From Paraburkholderia caribensis (GTDB lineage: Bacteria > Pseudomonadota > Gammaproteobacteria > Burkholderiales > Burkholderiaceae): DNA of 64,000 nucleotides. A program made the translations under genes and the position numbers. Positions 1 to 7,847 of this stretch are shown one piece after another. The DNA lies in contig NZ_CP026102.1 in assembly GCF_002902945.1 (NCBI RefSeq), positions 2,170,001 to 2,234,000 on the forward strand, given 5' to 3'. Each line of letters starts with the position of its first letter. Position 1 is the first letter of the stretch. Below the pieces are notes generated by a model. The model saw only the letters and a list, made by a program, of their open reading frames with translations. It made no database searches and was not told where the DNA came from.

Positions 1-1386
1 CGTCATGAACGCGAGCGGCACGAACACGGCGACCAGCGTCAGCGCGATGGCGATAATCGGCCCGCTCACTTCCTGCATGGCCTTGTAGGTCGCATCTCTC
101 GCACTCAAACCGCTTTCGATGTTCCGCTCGACGTTCTCCACCACCACGATCGCATCGTCGACCACGATACCGATGGCCAGCACCATGCCGAACAACGACA
201 GCGCGTTGATCGAGAAACCAAAGGCGAGCAGCAACGAGAACGTACCGACAATCGACACAGGCACCGCAATCAACGGAATGATCGACGCGCGCCACGTTTG
301 CAGGAACACGATCACCACGATCACGACGAGCGCAATCGCTTCGAGCAGCGTGTGCACGACGGCCTCGATACTCGAACGCACGAACTGCGTCGGGTCATAG
401 ACGATCTTGTACTCGACGCCAGCCGGGAAGTCGGCGGCGAGTTCTTTCATCGTCGCGCGCACTTCGTCGGAAATCTGCAGCGAGTTTGCACCCGGCGACT
501 GGTTAATCGCCATCGCGACGGCCGGCTTGTTGTCGAGCAGCGAACGCAGGCCGTATTCCGAGGCCGCGAGTTCGACACGCGCGATATCCTTCAGATACGT
601 TACGGCGCCGTCGGGCGCAGTCTTGACGACGATGTCGCCGAACTCGGCTTCTGTTTTCAGACGGCCGCGCGCATTCACCGACAGTTGCAGCGGCGTGCCC
701 GGCACGGAAGGCGATGCACCGATCACACCCGCCGCGACCTGAATGTTCTGCTCGCGGATCGCATTGACGACTTCCATCGCCGTCAGATTGCGTTGCGCGA
801 CCTTTGCGGGGTCGAGCCACACGCGCATCGCGTAGTCGCCCGCGCCCCACAACTGCACCTGCCCGACGCCCTTGATCCGTTCAAGACGGTCCTTCACGTT
901 GAGCAGCGCGTAGTTGCGCAGATACGTCATGTCGTAACGGTCGTTCGGCGAGATCAGATGCACGACCATCGTCAGCGTCGGCGAACTCTTGATCGTCGTC
1001 ACGCCGAGACGCTGCACGTCTTCCGGCAGACGCGGCAATGCCTGATTCACGCGGTTCTGCACGAGCTGCGTTGCGAGATCGGGATTCGTGCCGAGCTTGA
1101 ACGTGACCGTCAAGGTCAAATTGCCGTCGCTATTCGCTTGCGACTGCATGTACAGCATGTTCTCGACGCCGTTGATCTGCTCTTCGAGCGGCGACGCAAC
1201 GGCCTCGGCGATCACCTTCGGGTTCGCGCCCGGATATTGCGCGTGCACCACCACGGAAGGCGGCACCACTTCGGGGTATTCGGAGATCGGCAGCTGGAAC
1301 ACCGCGATCAGCCCCCCGAGCAGAATCAGGACCGATAGCACGCCAGCGAAGATCGGCCGGTCGATGAAGAATTTGGATATGTTCAT
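1..1386 (-). CDS. RND multidrug efflux pump, inner-membrane subunit (partial, N-terminal 462 residues)
   Basis: Start codon at 1386; the gene runs off the left edge, so fewer than half of the roughly 1,050 residues usual for this family are visible. The protein begins MNISKFFIDRPIFAGVLSVL, the typical first transmembrane segment of hydrophobe/amphiphile RND pumps. It continues through the periplasmic porter region to transmembrane helices 2-6. The proton-relay Asp pair is seen at about residues 410-411 (GIVVDDAIVV). It would export antibiotics by proton antiport with the adaptor encoded just upstream and an outer-membrane channel presumably off-window. Gene order LysR / lipase-like / adaptor / pump matches the ceoR-llpE-ceoA-ceoB and bpeT-llpE-bpeE-bpeF loci of Burkholderia, so it is most likely the CeoB/BpeF counterpart. 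Confidence 0.95.
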   Translation of the reverse strand, partial: MNISKFFIDRPIFAGVLSVLILLGGLIAVFQLPISEYPEVVPPSVVVHAQYPGANPKVIAEAVASPLEEQINGVENMLYMQSQANSDGNLTLTVTFKLGTNPDLATQLVQNRVNQALPRLPEDVQRLGVTTIKSSPTLTMVVHLISPNDRYDMTYLRNYALLNVKDRLERIKGVGQVQLWGAGDYAMRVWLDPAKVAQRNLTAMEVVNAIREQNIQVAAGVIGASPSVPGTPLQLSVNARGRLKTEAEFGDIVVKTAPDGAVTYLKDIARVELAASEYGLRSLLDNKPAVAMAINQSPGANSLQISDEVRATMKELAADFPAGVEYKIVYDPTQFVRSSIEAVVHTLLEAIALVVIVVIVFLQTWRASIIPLIAVPVSIVGTFSLLLAFGFSINALSLFGMVLAIGIVVDDAIVVVENVERNIESGLSARDATYKAMQEVSGPIIAIALTLVAVFVPLAFMT

Positions 1387-1459
1387 GTAAAGCTCTTGAT
1401 ATTGGAGCGCTTACGTCTCGTGCGCATGCATCGAAGGATTGCGTGTGTGCGTGGACCGA

Positions 1460-2782
1460 TCACGAATCCTTGCGCGCCTTCGTGCGCGGCTGCGCCTGTG
1501 CCTGCGTTTGCGTACCCGTTTGCGTACCCTTTTGTGCTTGCGGTTCGGCGTGCTTCTGCTTCGCTCCGTCTAGCTGCGCCTGCTTGTCCGCCTGCGCGTC
1601 GTCGGCAACGGGCGCACCGCTCGCGTCGCCGTCGCCCATCGGCACCATGTGCGCGCGGACCTGCGCGCCCGGACGCACGCGCTGCGTGCCGTTCACGACG
1701 ATGCGGTCGCCTGCGTGCAAGCCGCTCTTCACGACGCGCAGATTGCCTTGCAGGTCGCCAGGCTGGATCTCGCGGTACGCGACGTGATCGTCCTTGTCGA
1801 CCACGAACACGAACTTCTTGTCCTGGTCGGTGCCGATTGCGGCGTCGTCGATCAGCAGCGCGCCATGCGGCTCGCTGCCGCCCACTTTCACGCGTGCATA
1901 GAGACCCGGCACCAGCGCGCCGTCTGCGTTGTCGAAGCGCGCGCGCACGCGGATCGTGCCCGACGACGTATCGAGACGGTTATCGACCGACTGGATCGTG
2001 CCCTTGCGCGAATAGCCCGTTTCATTCGCCAGGCCCAGTTCGACGGGCACCTTGCTGTCGCCCTTCACCTGGCTGATGTACTGCAGGTACGTCTGCTCGT
2101 CGGCGTCGAACTCGGCGTAGATCGGCGAGACGGACACGAGCGTGGTCAGCGGCGCAGCGCTTGCGCCCGCGTTCACGACGTTGCCGAGCGTGATTTCCGC
2201 GCGCGACACGCGGCCCGCCACGGGCGCGACGATCTTCGTATAGCCGAGATTGATCTGCGCGGCTTCGAGCGCGGCCTGCGCAGCCTTCACGTTCGCGCTC
2301 GCCTCGCGCGCGGCGTTCTGCTTCTCGTCGTAATCGCGCTTTGCGATTGCGCTATCGCCGATCAGCCGTTGCGCGCGCTCCCAGTCGCTTTGCGCGTAAC
2401 CCGCGCGCGACTGCGCCGCTGCCAGTTGCGCGGCGGCACGGTCGACTTCCGCCTGATACGGACGCGGATCGATGACGAACAGCACGTCGCCCTTCTTCAC
2501 GAGCGCGCCGTCCTGGAAGTTCACGGACACGATCGTGCCAGACACGAGCGGCCGTACATCGACCTTTTCTACAGCCTGAAGACGGCCCGAATAGCTCTGC
2601 CAGTCGGTGATGGTCTTCTGGATGACAGTGGCGACATCGACTTCCGGCACGATGGTCGGCGCGGACTGCGCCGGCGAGCGCGCGTCGACGCGAATCGCGC
2701 CAAACGTGCCGAGGCCCGCAATGACAAGCACCGCTAGCGCCGCAACCGCCAGCTTCGAACGCGAGAGAGGAAAAACAGACAT
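1460..2782 (-). CDS. RND efflux periplasmic adaptor (membrane fusion protein), CeoA/BpeE/MexE-like
   Basis: 440 residues; ATG at 2782 is preceded by a GGAG ribosome-binding site. An N-terminal signal-anchor (about residues 10-28) is followed by the adaptor signature around residues 60-110 (SGRLQAVEKVDVRPLVSG). Next come a coiled-coil hairpin (about 115-185), a second lipoyl half, and a beta-barrel domain. It would bridge the inner-membrane pump and the outer-membrane channel. It lies 73 bp upstream of the pump gene on the same strand. The last 50 or so residues form a Gln/Lys/Ala/Thr-rich tail with repeated GTQTGTQTQAQAQ-type runs, longer than the usual adaptor C-terminus and probably disordered. 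Confidence 0.93.
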   Translation of the reverse strand: MSVFPLSRSKLAVAALAVLVIAGLGTFGAIRVDARSPAQSAPTIVPEVDVATVIQKTITDWQSYSGRLQAVEKVDVRPLVSGTIVSVNFQDGALVKKGDVLFVIDPRPYQAEVDRAAAQLAAAQSRAGYAQSDWERAQRLIGDSAIAKRDYDEKQNAAREASANVKAAQAALEAAQINLGYTKIVAPVAGRVSRAEITLGNVVNAGASAAPLTTLVSVSPIYAEFDADEQTYLQYISQVKGDSKVPVELGLANETGYSRKGTIQSVDNRLDTSSGTIRVRARFDNADGALVPGLYARVKVGGSEPHGALLIDDAAIGTDQDKKFVFVVDKDDHVAYREIQPGDLQGNLRVVKSGLHAGDRIVVNGTQRVRPGAQVRAHMVPMGDGDASGAPVADDAQADKQAQLDGAKQKHAEPQAQKGTQTGTQTQAQAQPRTKARKDS

Positions 2783-2815
2783 GACAGACTCCGGATTTAG
2801 TTAATAGAAGTTTGT

Positions 2816-3670
2816 TTATCGGAGTGCGCGCTCATCGAAGCGCCACTGAAAGAATCGGACCGCCTCGAGCAACGCCGCCGGATGATGGGCCAGCGCCGCG
2901 TGCGACACGCTTGGGTAACGGACCACCTGCGTTTGCACGCCCGCATCGATCAGATTGCTGGCGTACTTCTCCGCTTCGACGTGCAGCACGTCGTTTTGCG
3001 CGGTGGCAATCAGCGTCGCGGGCAAGCCGGCGAGCCGCACCGACTCGAGCGGCGCCGCATACGGATGGATGCGTTGCGCTGCCTGCGGCAGATACGCGCG
3101 ATAACAGGCCGCGCATTCGCTCGCCGTGATGTCGGAGCTCAAACGCTTCTCGTCGCCAAGACGCGTGAGGCTCGGATCGAGCATCGGTCCGAACAAAGCC
3201 TGCGCATCGATCCGCACATCCCCGCGATCGCGGCCGATGAACGCAAGGCAATTGGCCAGCGAGCCACCCGCATCGTGGCCCGCTACGCCGATTTTTTTCG
3301 TATTGCCGCCGAACGCCCGTGCGCGAGTCTGCACCCACAGCGCGGCGCGGTGCGCATCTTCGGGCGCGGCGGGAAACGGAAACTGCGGCGCGAGCGAATA
3401 GCCGACGGAAACGACGAGGGCCGGCGTGTGCTGCGCGAAATAGCGCGCGGCGTAATCGGCTTCCTCGATCGAGCCGCGTACGAAACCGCCGCCGTGAAAA
3501 TAGAGCAGGATCGGCAGGCCGTTTTTGGCGGCGGCTCGCCGGTAAAGGCGCAATGTGATGTCCTGTGCGTAACCTTCGATCCGCACGTCGGTGACGTCGA
3601 GCGACGCGGCGTTATCCCCGAGGCTCGCGCCGGACGGGACAAAGGTGTGACGCGGGTTGAATGCATCCAT
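2816..3670 (-). CDS. llpE: LlpE-like alpha/beta hydrolase (HSL/lipase family) with altered nucleophile
   Basis: 284 residues from ATG 3670; an in-frame TTG at 3685 is possible but less likely. This is an alpha/beta-hydrolase-3 (hormone-sensitive-lipase) family protein. The oxyanion motif HGGG is at residues 59-62 and the expected acid and base are Asp227 and His257. The nucleophile elbow reads GHDAGG (131-136), so the usual Ser is Asp133. It is first in a probable llpE-adaptor-pump operon and divergent from the LysR gene. That is the place of llpE, the putative lipase-like gene of the ceo/bpe loci, whose role in efflux is unresolved. The Ser-to-Asp change argues against ordinary esterase chemistry. 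Confidence 0.82.
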   Translation of the reverse strand: MDAFNPRHTFVPSGASLGDNAASLDVTDVRIEGYAQDITLRLYRRAAAKNGLPILLYFHGGGFVRGSIEEADYAARYFAQHTPALVVSVGYSLAPQFPFPAAPEDAHRAALWVQTRARAFGGNTKKIGVAGHDAGGSLANCLAFIGRDRGDVRIDAQALFGPMLDPSLTRLGDEKRLSSDITASECAACYRAYLPQAAQRIHPYAAPLESVRLAGLPATLIATAQNDVLHVEAEKYASNLIDAGVQTQVVRYPSVSHAALAHHPAALLEAVRFFQWRFDERALR

Positions 3671-3867
3671 GTCGGAACAGCGCAATGCGCGAAGCTATCG
3701 AATGGTGCGAATTGTGGGACCAGCAGACTTCCAAATAAATGCCTATAATCCGGCAACACAATTCGGTGCACCTGAACAATCGAATGACTTTATTCGGCGC
3801 CTTAGCCAATCGTTAAATGGCTGATGCGGCTGCTTCAACAGTGCTCCGGCTCTTTCGGAGGTTTGCA
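3671..3867. promoter_or_regulatory. Divergent promoter region between llpE-like operon and LysR regulator
   Basis: A 197-bp gap between divergently transcribed genes, more A+T-rich than the flanks. LysR-type regulators normally bind such gaps at T-N11-A dyads. ATTCGGTGCACCTGAACAAT near 3761-3780 is a loosely dyadic segment. No site can be assigned firmly by eye. Confidence 0.5.
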
Positions 3868-4872
3868 ATGGACCGGCTCCAGGCCATGCAAGTGTTCACC
3901 CGGGTCGTCGACACCAATAGCTTCACCCGGGCTGCGGAAACGCTCGATCTACCCCGCGCTTCCGTCACGACGATCATCCAGAATCTCGAAGCGTTTCTCG
4001 GCACACGCCTCTTGCATCGCACGACACGCCGTCTGTCGCTGACACCGGACGGCGCCGCGTACTACGAGCGTTGCGTGCGCATTCTCGCGGACGTCGAAGA
4101 GACGGAAGCGAGTTTCCAGAGCGGCAACAAGAAGCCAAATGGGAAGCTGCGCGTCGACATGCCGGGATCGATCGGACGTCTGCTCGTGATTCCCGCGCTG
4201 TGCGAATTCCACACGAAGTACCCGGATATCGATCTGCAACTCGGCTTGTCTGACCGCCCGGTCGATCTTCTGCAGGAAGGCGTCGATTGCGTGGTGCGGG
4301 TCGGCGCGCTGCAGGATTCGTCATTGGTCGCACGCAGAATAGGGTTATTCGAAGGCGTGACGTGCGGGGCGCCCGCGTATATCGAACGCGCGGGTATTCC
4401 TCAGACGCTCGAAGATCTCGAACAGCACAAGGCAGTGAATTATTTTTCGAGCCGCACGGGCCGCATCATGGACTGGTCGTTTCTCGTCGACGGCAAGGAA
4501 GTCGAGGTGAAAATGAAGGGCGTGGTGTCCGTCAACGACGCGGACGCTTACGTGACATGCGGCCTCGAAGGCTTCGGCCTGATCCAGCCGCCGCTCTTCA
4601 TGGTGCTGCCGCATCTGCGTTCGGGCCAGCTCGTCGAAGTGCTGCCCGACCTGAAGCCCCTGCCGATGCCGATCTCCGCGGTGTATCCGCATAGCCGGCA
4701 TCTGTCGTCCAAAGTGCGCGTCTTTGTCGACTGGATTGCGGAGATATTCGATCGCTGCCCGCTGCTGAGCGGCCGCGCAAGCCTCGACAAGACCTGCACG
4801 CAACGCACGTTCGAACAGAAAGAGGCAGCCCCGGAGTTCAAGACGCCTGTGATGTCGGAGTGGGTCGCCTAG
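3868..4872 (+). CDS. LysR-type regulator of the RND efflux operon (CeoR/BpeT-like)
   Basis: 334 residues from ATG 3868, chosen because GGAGG lies 6 nt upstream; a longer frame from 3817 has no such site. The N-terminal winged helix-turn-helix (about residues 1-60, MDRLQAMQVFTRVVDTNSFT) is followed by a two-lobed effector-binding domain (about 90-295). A C-terminal extension of about 35 polar residues follows. It is divergent from the hydrolase-adaptor-pump operon. In the related ceoR and bpeT loci the LysR protein activates the pump operon, and the ceo pump is salicylate-inducible. The same job is inferred here; the inducer cannot be read from sequence. Confidence 0.9.
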   Translation: MDRLQAMQVFTRVVDTNSFTRAAETLDLPRASVTTIIQNLEAFLGTRLLHRTTRRLSLTPDGAAYYERCVRILADVEETEASFQSGNKKPNGKLRVDMPGSIGRLLVIPALCEFHTKYPDIDLQLGLSDRPVDLLQEGVDCVVRVGALQDSSLVARRIGLFEGVTCGAPAYIERAGIPQTLEDLEQHKAVNYFSSRTGRIMDWSFLVDGKEVEVKMKGVVSVNDADAYVTCGLEGFGLIQPPLFMVLPHLRSGQLVEVLPDLKPLPMPISAVYPHSRHLSSKVRVFVDWIAEIFDRCPLLSGRASLDKTCTQRTFEQKEAAPEFKTPVMSEWVA

Positions 4873-4898
4873 GCTGCCAGGCCTTTACTTAAGGGACG

Positions 4899-4919
4899 AT
4901 CGCGGCCGCGCGCCGCGAT
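4899..4919 (+). terminator. Weak hairpin after the LysR gene
   Basis: ATCGCGGC (4899-4906) pairs perfectly with GCCGCGAT (4912-4919) around a 5-nt loop, 26 bp after the LysR stop codon. Only a short T-poor tract follows, so it may be an inefficient terminator. Confidence 0.4.
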
Positions 4920-5050
4920 TGTTCTGAAATTGCGACAATTCATTTCATGAAAGCCGGGTTTATCGCCCGCGCGTCAAAGCCTACATTTCACCCTGTCGCA
5001 ACGCCGGACCAGATCGGCGAAGCAAATGAATTAGACGATAGGAGTGAATC

Positions 5051-5359
5051 ATGAAACGCAATCTGCTGGCAGGTCTTGCTCTCTCGCTGCTCGTCAGCGC
5101 ACCGGCATTTGCCGGCGGCGGCGGTGGCATCGGCCGCGCAGGATCGTATAACGATCAATGGTGGCAACGCTCCGCTGACGCATCGGCACCGAAGTCGCGT
5201 GCAGAAGTGCGCGCGGAAGTGAACGACGCGTATCGCGACGGCACGCTGCCTTCGTTGAACAAGACCTCGTACCCCGAACAGGGCCTGATTGGCCGCACGC
5301 AAGCCGAGCGCCTCGAAGTGCAAAGCGACCACAGCGTGCGCCTCGCGCGCGGCCAGTAA
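5051..5359 (+). CDS. Small secreted DUF4148-type protein
   Basis: 102 residues with a clear signal peptide (cleavage likely after residue 21, ...SAPAFA). A Gly-rich stretch and a short polar domain containing KSRAEVRAEVNDAYRDGTLP follow, the hallmark of the DUF4148 family common in Burkholderiaceae. Family function is unknown; members are periplasmic or secreted and often stress- or surface-associated. The start has an AGGAG-like site (ataggagtgaatc). A 22-codon frame with its own ribosome-binding site lies 33 bp downstream, possibly on the same transcript. Confidence 0.85.
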   Translation: MKRNLLAGLALSLLVSAPAFAGGGGGIGRAGSYNDQWWQRSADASAPKSRAEVRAEVNDAYRDGTLPSLNKTSYPEQGLIGRTQAERLEVQSDHSVRLARGQ

Positions 5360-5392
5360 TCGTCATTTAATTTTGAGTAGCAGGAGTCGAAC

Positions 5393-5461
5393 ATGAGCCC
5401 ATCGGAACTCGATGACTGGGCCTCGGACATCCCCGTCTGGACGCCCTATCGCTCGCACTAA
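5393..5461 (+). CDS. Possible 22-residue peptide downstream of the DUF4148 gene
   Basis: The frame starts with MSPSELDDWASDIPVW and ends PYRSH before TAA. It is preceded by AGCAGGAGTCGAAC, a good ribosome-binding site at proper spacing, and followed by a strong hairpin at 5495. The peptide is acidic and has two Trp residues. No family is recognised. Support is limited to the site, spacing and position between a gene and its terminator. Confidence 0.35.
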   Translation: MSPSELDDWASDIPVWTPYRSH

Positions 5462-5494
5462 ACGTGCGCTAAAAGAAAGTGAAGTGTGTGTGCT

Positions 5495-5528
5495 GCGCTC
5501 AATCGCATGAAAGCGATTGAGCGCTTTG
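5495..5528. terminator. Intrinsic terminator, probably bidirectional
   Basis: A perfect 12-bp stem, GCGCTCAATCGC (5495-5506) with GCGATTGAGCGC (5513-5524), closes a 6-nt loop. It sits between the plus-strand DUF4148 unit and the convergent purine permease gene. Confidence 0.7.
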
Positions 5529-5562
5529 CATTGGTGCGGATCTAACGTTCTGCGCTGCGCGA

Positions 5563-6630
5563 TCAGCGTTGCGGCACGCCGTTGCGCCATTCACCCCAAT
5601 GCGAAACGATGTCCTGAACGAGTGGATTGCCCGCGCGGTACAGGTTCTCCAGCGCGATAGTGAAGCCACCTTGCGCGGCATAGTTGAGCAGGTTGTCGGC
5701 GCTCGTCTGTCCATCATAAGGCCGGTCGAAATCCGAACCCGCGCGCAATACCGCCACGCGATTCAAATCGACGCGATGCACGCTTGCTGCGCGCTTCAAC
5801 GCTTCATACGTTGAATTGTCTTCCTGCTGCGTCGTGCAGTAGACGCCCTTGCCGTCCGTGAGAATCTTGGTCCAGTCGCGCGCGCGTTCGCCCAGCTTCG
5901 TACCGGACCACCACGTGTCGCCCGCCAGCGTGTCGCACTGAATGACGGTCGGCGCACGATTGGCGGGCGCATAGCTGTATTTGGCACGCGCCGCTTGCGC
6001 CTGCGCGTTGTCAGATAGCACGACATTGCGCGATAACGCAAAAGCCGTTTCGGCGAGGCGTGGATTCAGTTGAAACACTTCCGTGCGGTAATCGAGCGGC
6101 GGCTTCTCCGAAGGGCTTTTCGTATTGATGCCGAGATAGCCGGTGTTCCAGCCCGGCGGAATTTCGCGTCCGTCGATTTCCCATTGAATGCCGAAATCGA
6201 CAAGATACCTGGCCCACGCAGCGGAGCCGACCGTACCTTGAATCGGATCGATGCCCGCAATGCCCGCCACCATGAAGTACGTATGGCGCAAGTCGAAACG
6301 CGACGAGAATGCGAGCGCCATGGTCGACGCGGCGGCATTCGTGTGGCCCATACCCGTCGTCATCACGCAGATGTCCTGCCGGTTGCAATGAATAGCCGGA
6401 TAGTCCGGCGAAAGCCCCGCAACGGGAATGTCCTGCCACGGCCCGAGTTTATCGAGCCATACCTGCCCTTCCGGTCCGAACATCGAAATAATCATCACCT
6501 TGACGGGGCGGCCGTGCGATTCGCCGTAGCCTTGCGCAAAGCCGTCGTCCTGCGCATTCGCCAATGGCGAGACTGCCGTGCATGCGGCCAGTGCCAGAGC
6601 CGTCAATGCGCCTACCGTGCGAGTTACCAT
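5563..6630 (-). CDS. Purine nucleoside permease family protein (NUP)
   Basis: 355 residues from ATG 6630, chosen because AAAGGA lies about 6 nt upstream and a signal peptide follows at once (VGALTALALAACTAVSPLAN). Upstream in-frame ATGs would bury that signal. The mature part carries the NUP pattern: PVKVMIISMFGPEGQVW near residue 50, a GMGHTNAAAS segment and TLAGDTWWSG. NUP proteins were first described as fungal purine nucleoside transporters; their nucleoside-phosphorylase-like fold and an exported location leave open binding or hydrolysis of nucleosides. The gene is monocistronic, and convergent with the DUF4148 unit across the terminator at 5495. Confidence 0.82.
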   Translation of the reverse strand: MVTRTVGALTALALAACTAVSPLANAQDDGFAQGYGESHGRPVKVMIISMFGPEGQVWLDKLGPWQDIPVAGLSPDYPAIHCNRQDICVMTTGMGHTNAAASTMALAFSSRFDLRHTYFMVAGIAGIDPIQGTVGSAAWARYLVDFGIQWEIDGREIPPGWNTGYLGINTKSPSEKPPLDYRTEVFQLNPRLAETAFALSRNVVLSDNAQAQAARAKYSYAPANRAPTVIQCDTLAGDTWWSGTKLGERARDWTKILTDGKGVYCTTQQEDNSTYEALKRAASVHRVDLNRVAVLRAGSDFDRPYDGQTSADNLLNYAAQGGFTIALENLYRAGNPLVQDIVSHWGEWRNGVPQR

Positions 6631-6811
6631 GACAAGTCCTTTCTTTAAGCTCGTTAAAGGATTGGGAATGGAATGCATGCCCTCGCGTAACAGGGCGGAG
6701 CTAAGTATAGGCGGCGTCGAATTGTTTTCCATTAGCTAATTCCACTTGTCATTTCGAATAGCCGATACGCATAAATCGAAAAAGAACTGCACTACGAAAA
6801 GTGCGTCAGAA

Positions 6812-6858
6812 AACGAAAAGGCCCGCGAACGTTGCATCGAGTGCATCATTCGCGGGCC
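6812..6858 (-). terminator. Intrinsic terminator of the selD-cation transporter unit
   Basis: GGCCCGCGAA (6820-6829) pairs with TTCGCGGGCC (6849-6858). Read on the minus strand the stem is followed by TTTTCGTTTT, just after the stop codon at 6878. Confidence 0.75.
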
Positions 6859-6877
6859 GTGAATCATATATCGAGGT

Positions 6878-7804
6878 TTAATCGAGGGACGCCTCGGTTC
6901 TCACTCGCGGCACATCCGGCTCGAAAAACACCCACCGCACTTGCGGAAATTTTGCCTGCAAATCGGCTTCGACGATATTGATCGCATCGACCATTGCGCG
7001 GCCGCTGTCGTAGTCGATCATCTCGGCCTGCACGGCAACGACCACATGACGGCCCCACTGCAGTGTGATCAAATTGATGATGCTGCGTATCTCCTTGCGC
7101 GTGCGCAAATGCGCTTCGATTGCACGCCGCACTTCCGGGCTCGCGGATTCGCCGATGATCATCGATTTGACTTCCCGCCCGACCATCGACGCAATCACCA
7201 TCAGCAACACACCTACGCCGATGGAACCCCACGCGTCAAACTCGGGATTGCCTGTGATCATCGTCATCAGCACCGCGACAAAGGCAATCGCAAGGCCGAG
7301 CAGCGCGGCCACGTCTTCGCCCGTGACGACGAGCAATTCCGATTCGCGTGTTTCGCGAAACCATCGCCACATCGACTTGTCCGGGTTGGTCTTGCGGATT
7401 TCGCGGATCGCACCCATCAGCGAAAAGGTTTCGAGCACCACCGAAACACCCAGCACGCCTAGCGCGATATACGCATGCGACAACGGCTCATGCGCCATCA
7501 GACGATGCACGCCCTCATAAACGGAAAACACGCCACCGACAAAGAACAGCAGCAGCGCCACAATCAGCGAATAGAAATAGATGACCCGCCCCGCGCCGAG
7601 CGGATGCAACGGGCTCGCGGGACGGCGCGCCTGCTTGAGGCCGAACAGCAGCAAAACCTGGTTGCCGCAATCGGCCGTCGAGTGAATCGCCTCGGCGAAC
7701 ATCGAGCCGGAACCCGTGAATGCAGCGGCCGCGAACTTGCAAACTGCTATGCCGAGGTTCGCCGCCAGCGCGTAAAAAATGGCCTTCGGTGATTCTTCTT
7801 TCAT
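6878..7804 (-). CDS. Cation diffusion facilitator family transporter
   Basis: 308 residues from ATG 7804, the first start after the selD stop; a longer frame begins inside selD. About six membrane segments occupy residues 10-215, followed by a cytoplasmic domain of about 90 residues. The transmembrane-2 metal motif HSTADCGNQ (near residue 42) fits the family; the transmembrane-5 position reads GEDVAALLG rather than HxxxD, so ion specificity is uncertain. It would exchange a divalent metal for protons across the inner membrane. It lies 43 bp downstream of selD on the same strand and before a shared terminator, so co-transcription is likely. Confidence 0.85.
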   Translation of the reverse strand: MKEESPKAIFYALAANLGIAVCKFAAAAFTGSGSMFAEAIHSTADCGNQVLLLFGLKQARRPASPLHPLGAGRVIYFYSLIVALLLFFVGGVFSVYEGVHRLMAHEPLSHAYIALGVLGVSVVLETFSLMGAIREIRKTNPDKSMWRWFRETRESELLVVTGEDVAALLGLAIAFVAVLMTMITGNPEFDAWGSIGVGVLLMVIASMVGREVKSMIIGESASPEVRRAIEAHLRTRKEIRSIINLITLQWGRHVVVAVQAEMIDYDSGRAMVDAINIVEADLQAKFPQVRWVFFEPDVPRVRTEASLD

Positions 7805-7847
7805 AGGCTCTTCAATTTTCTCTTGACGCAATTGAGGTGGGAAAGAA

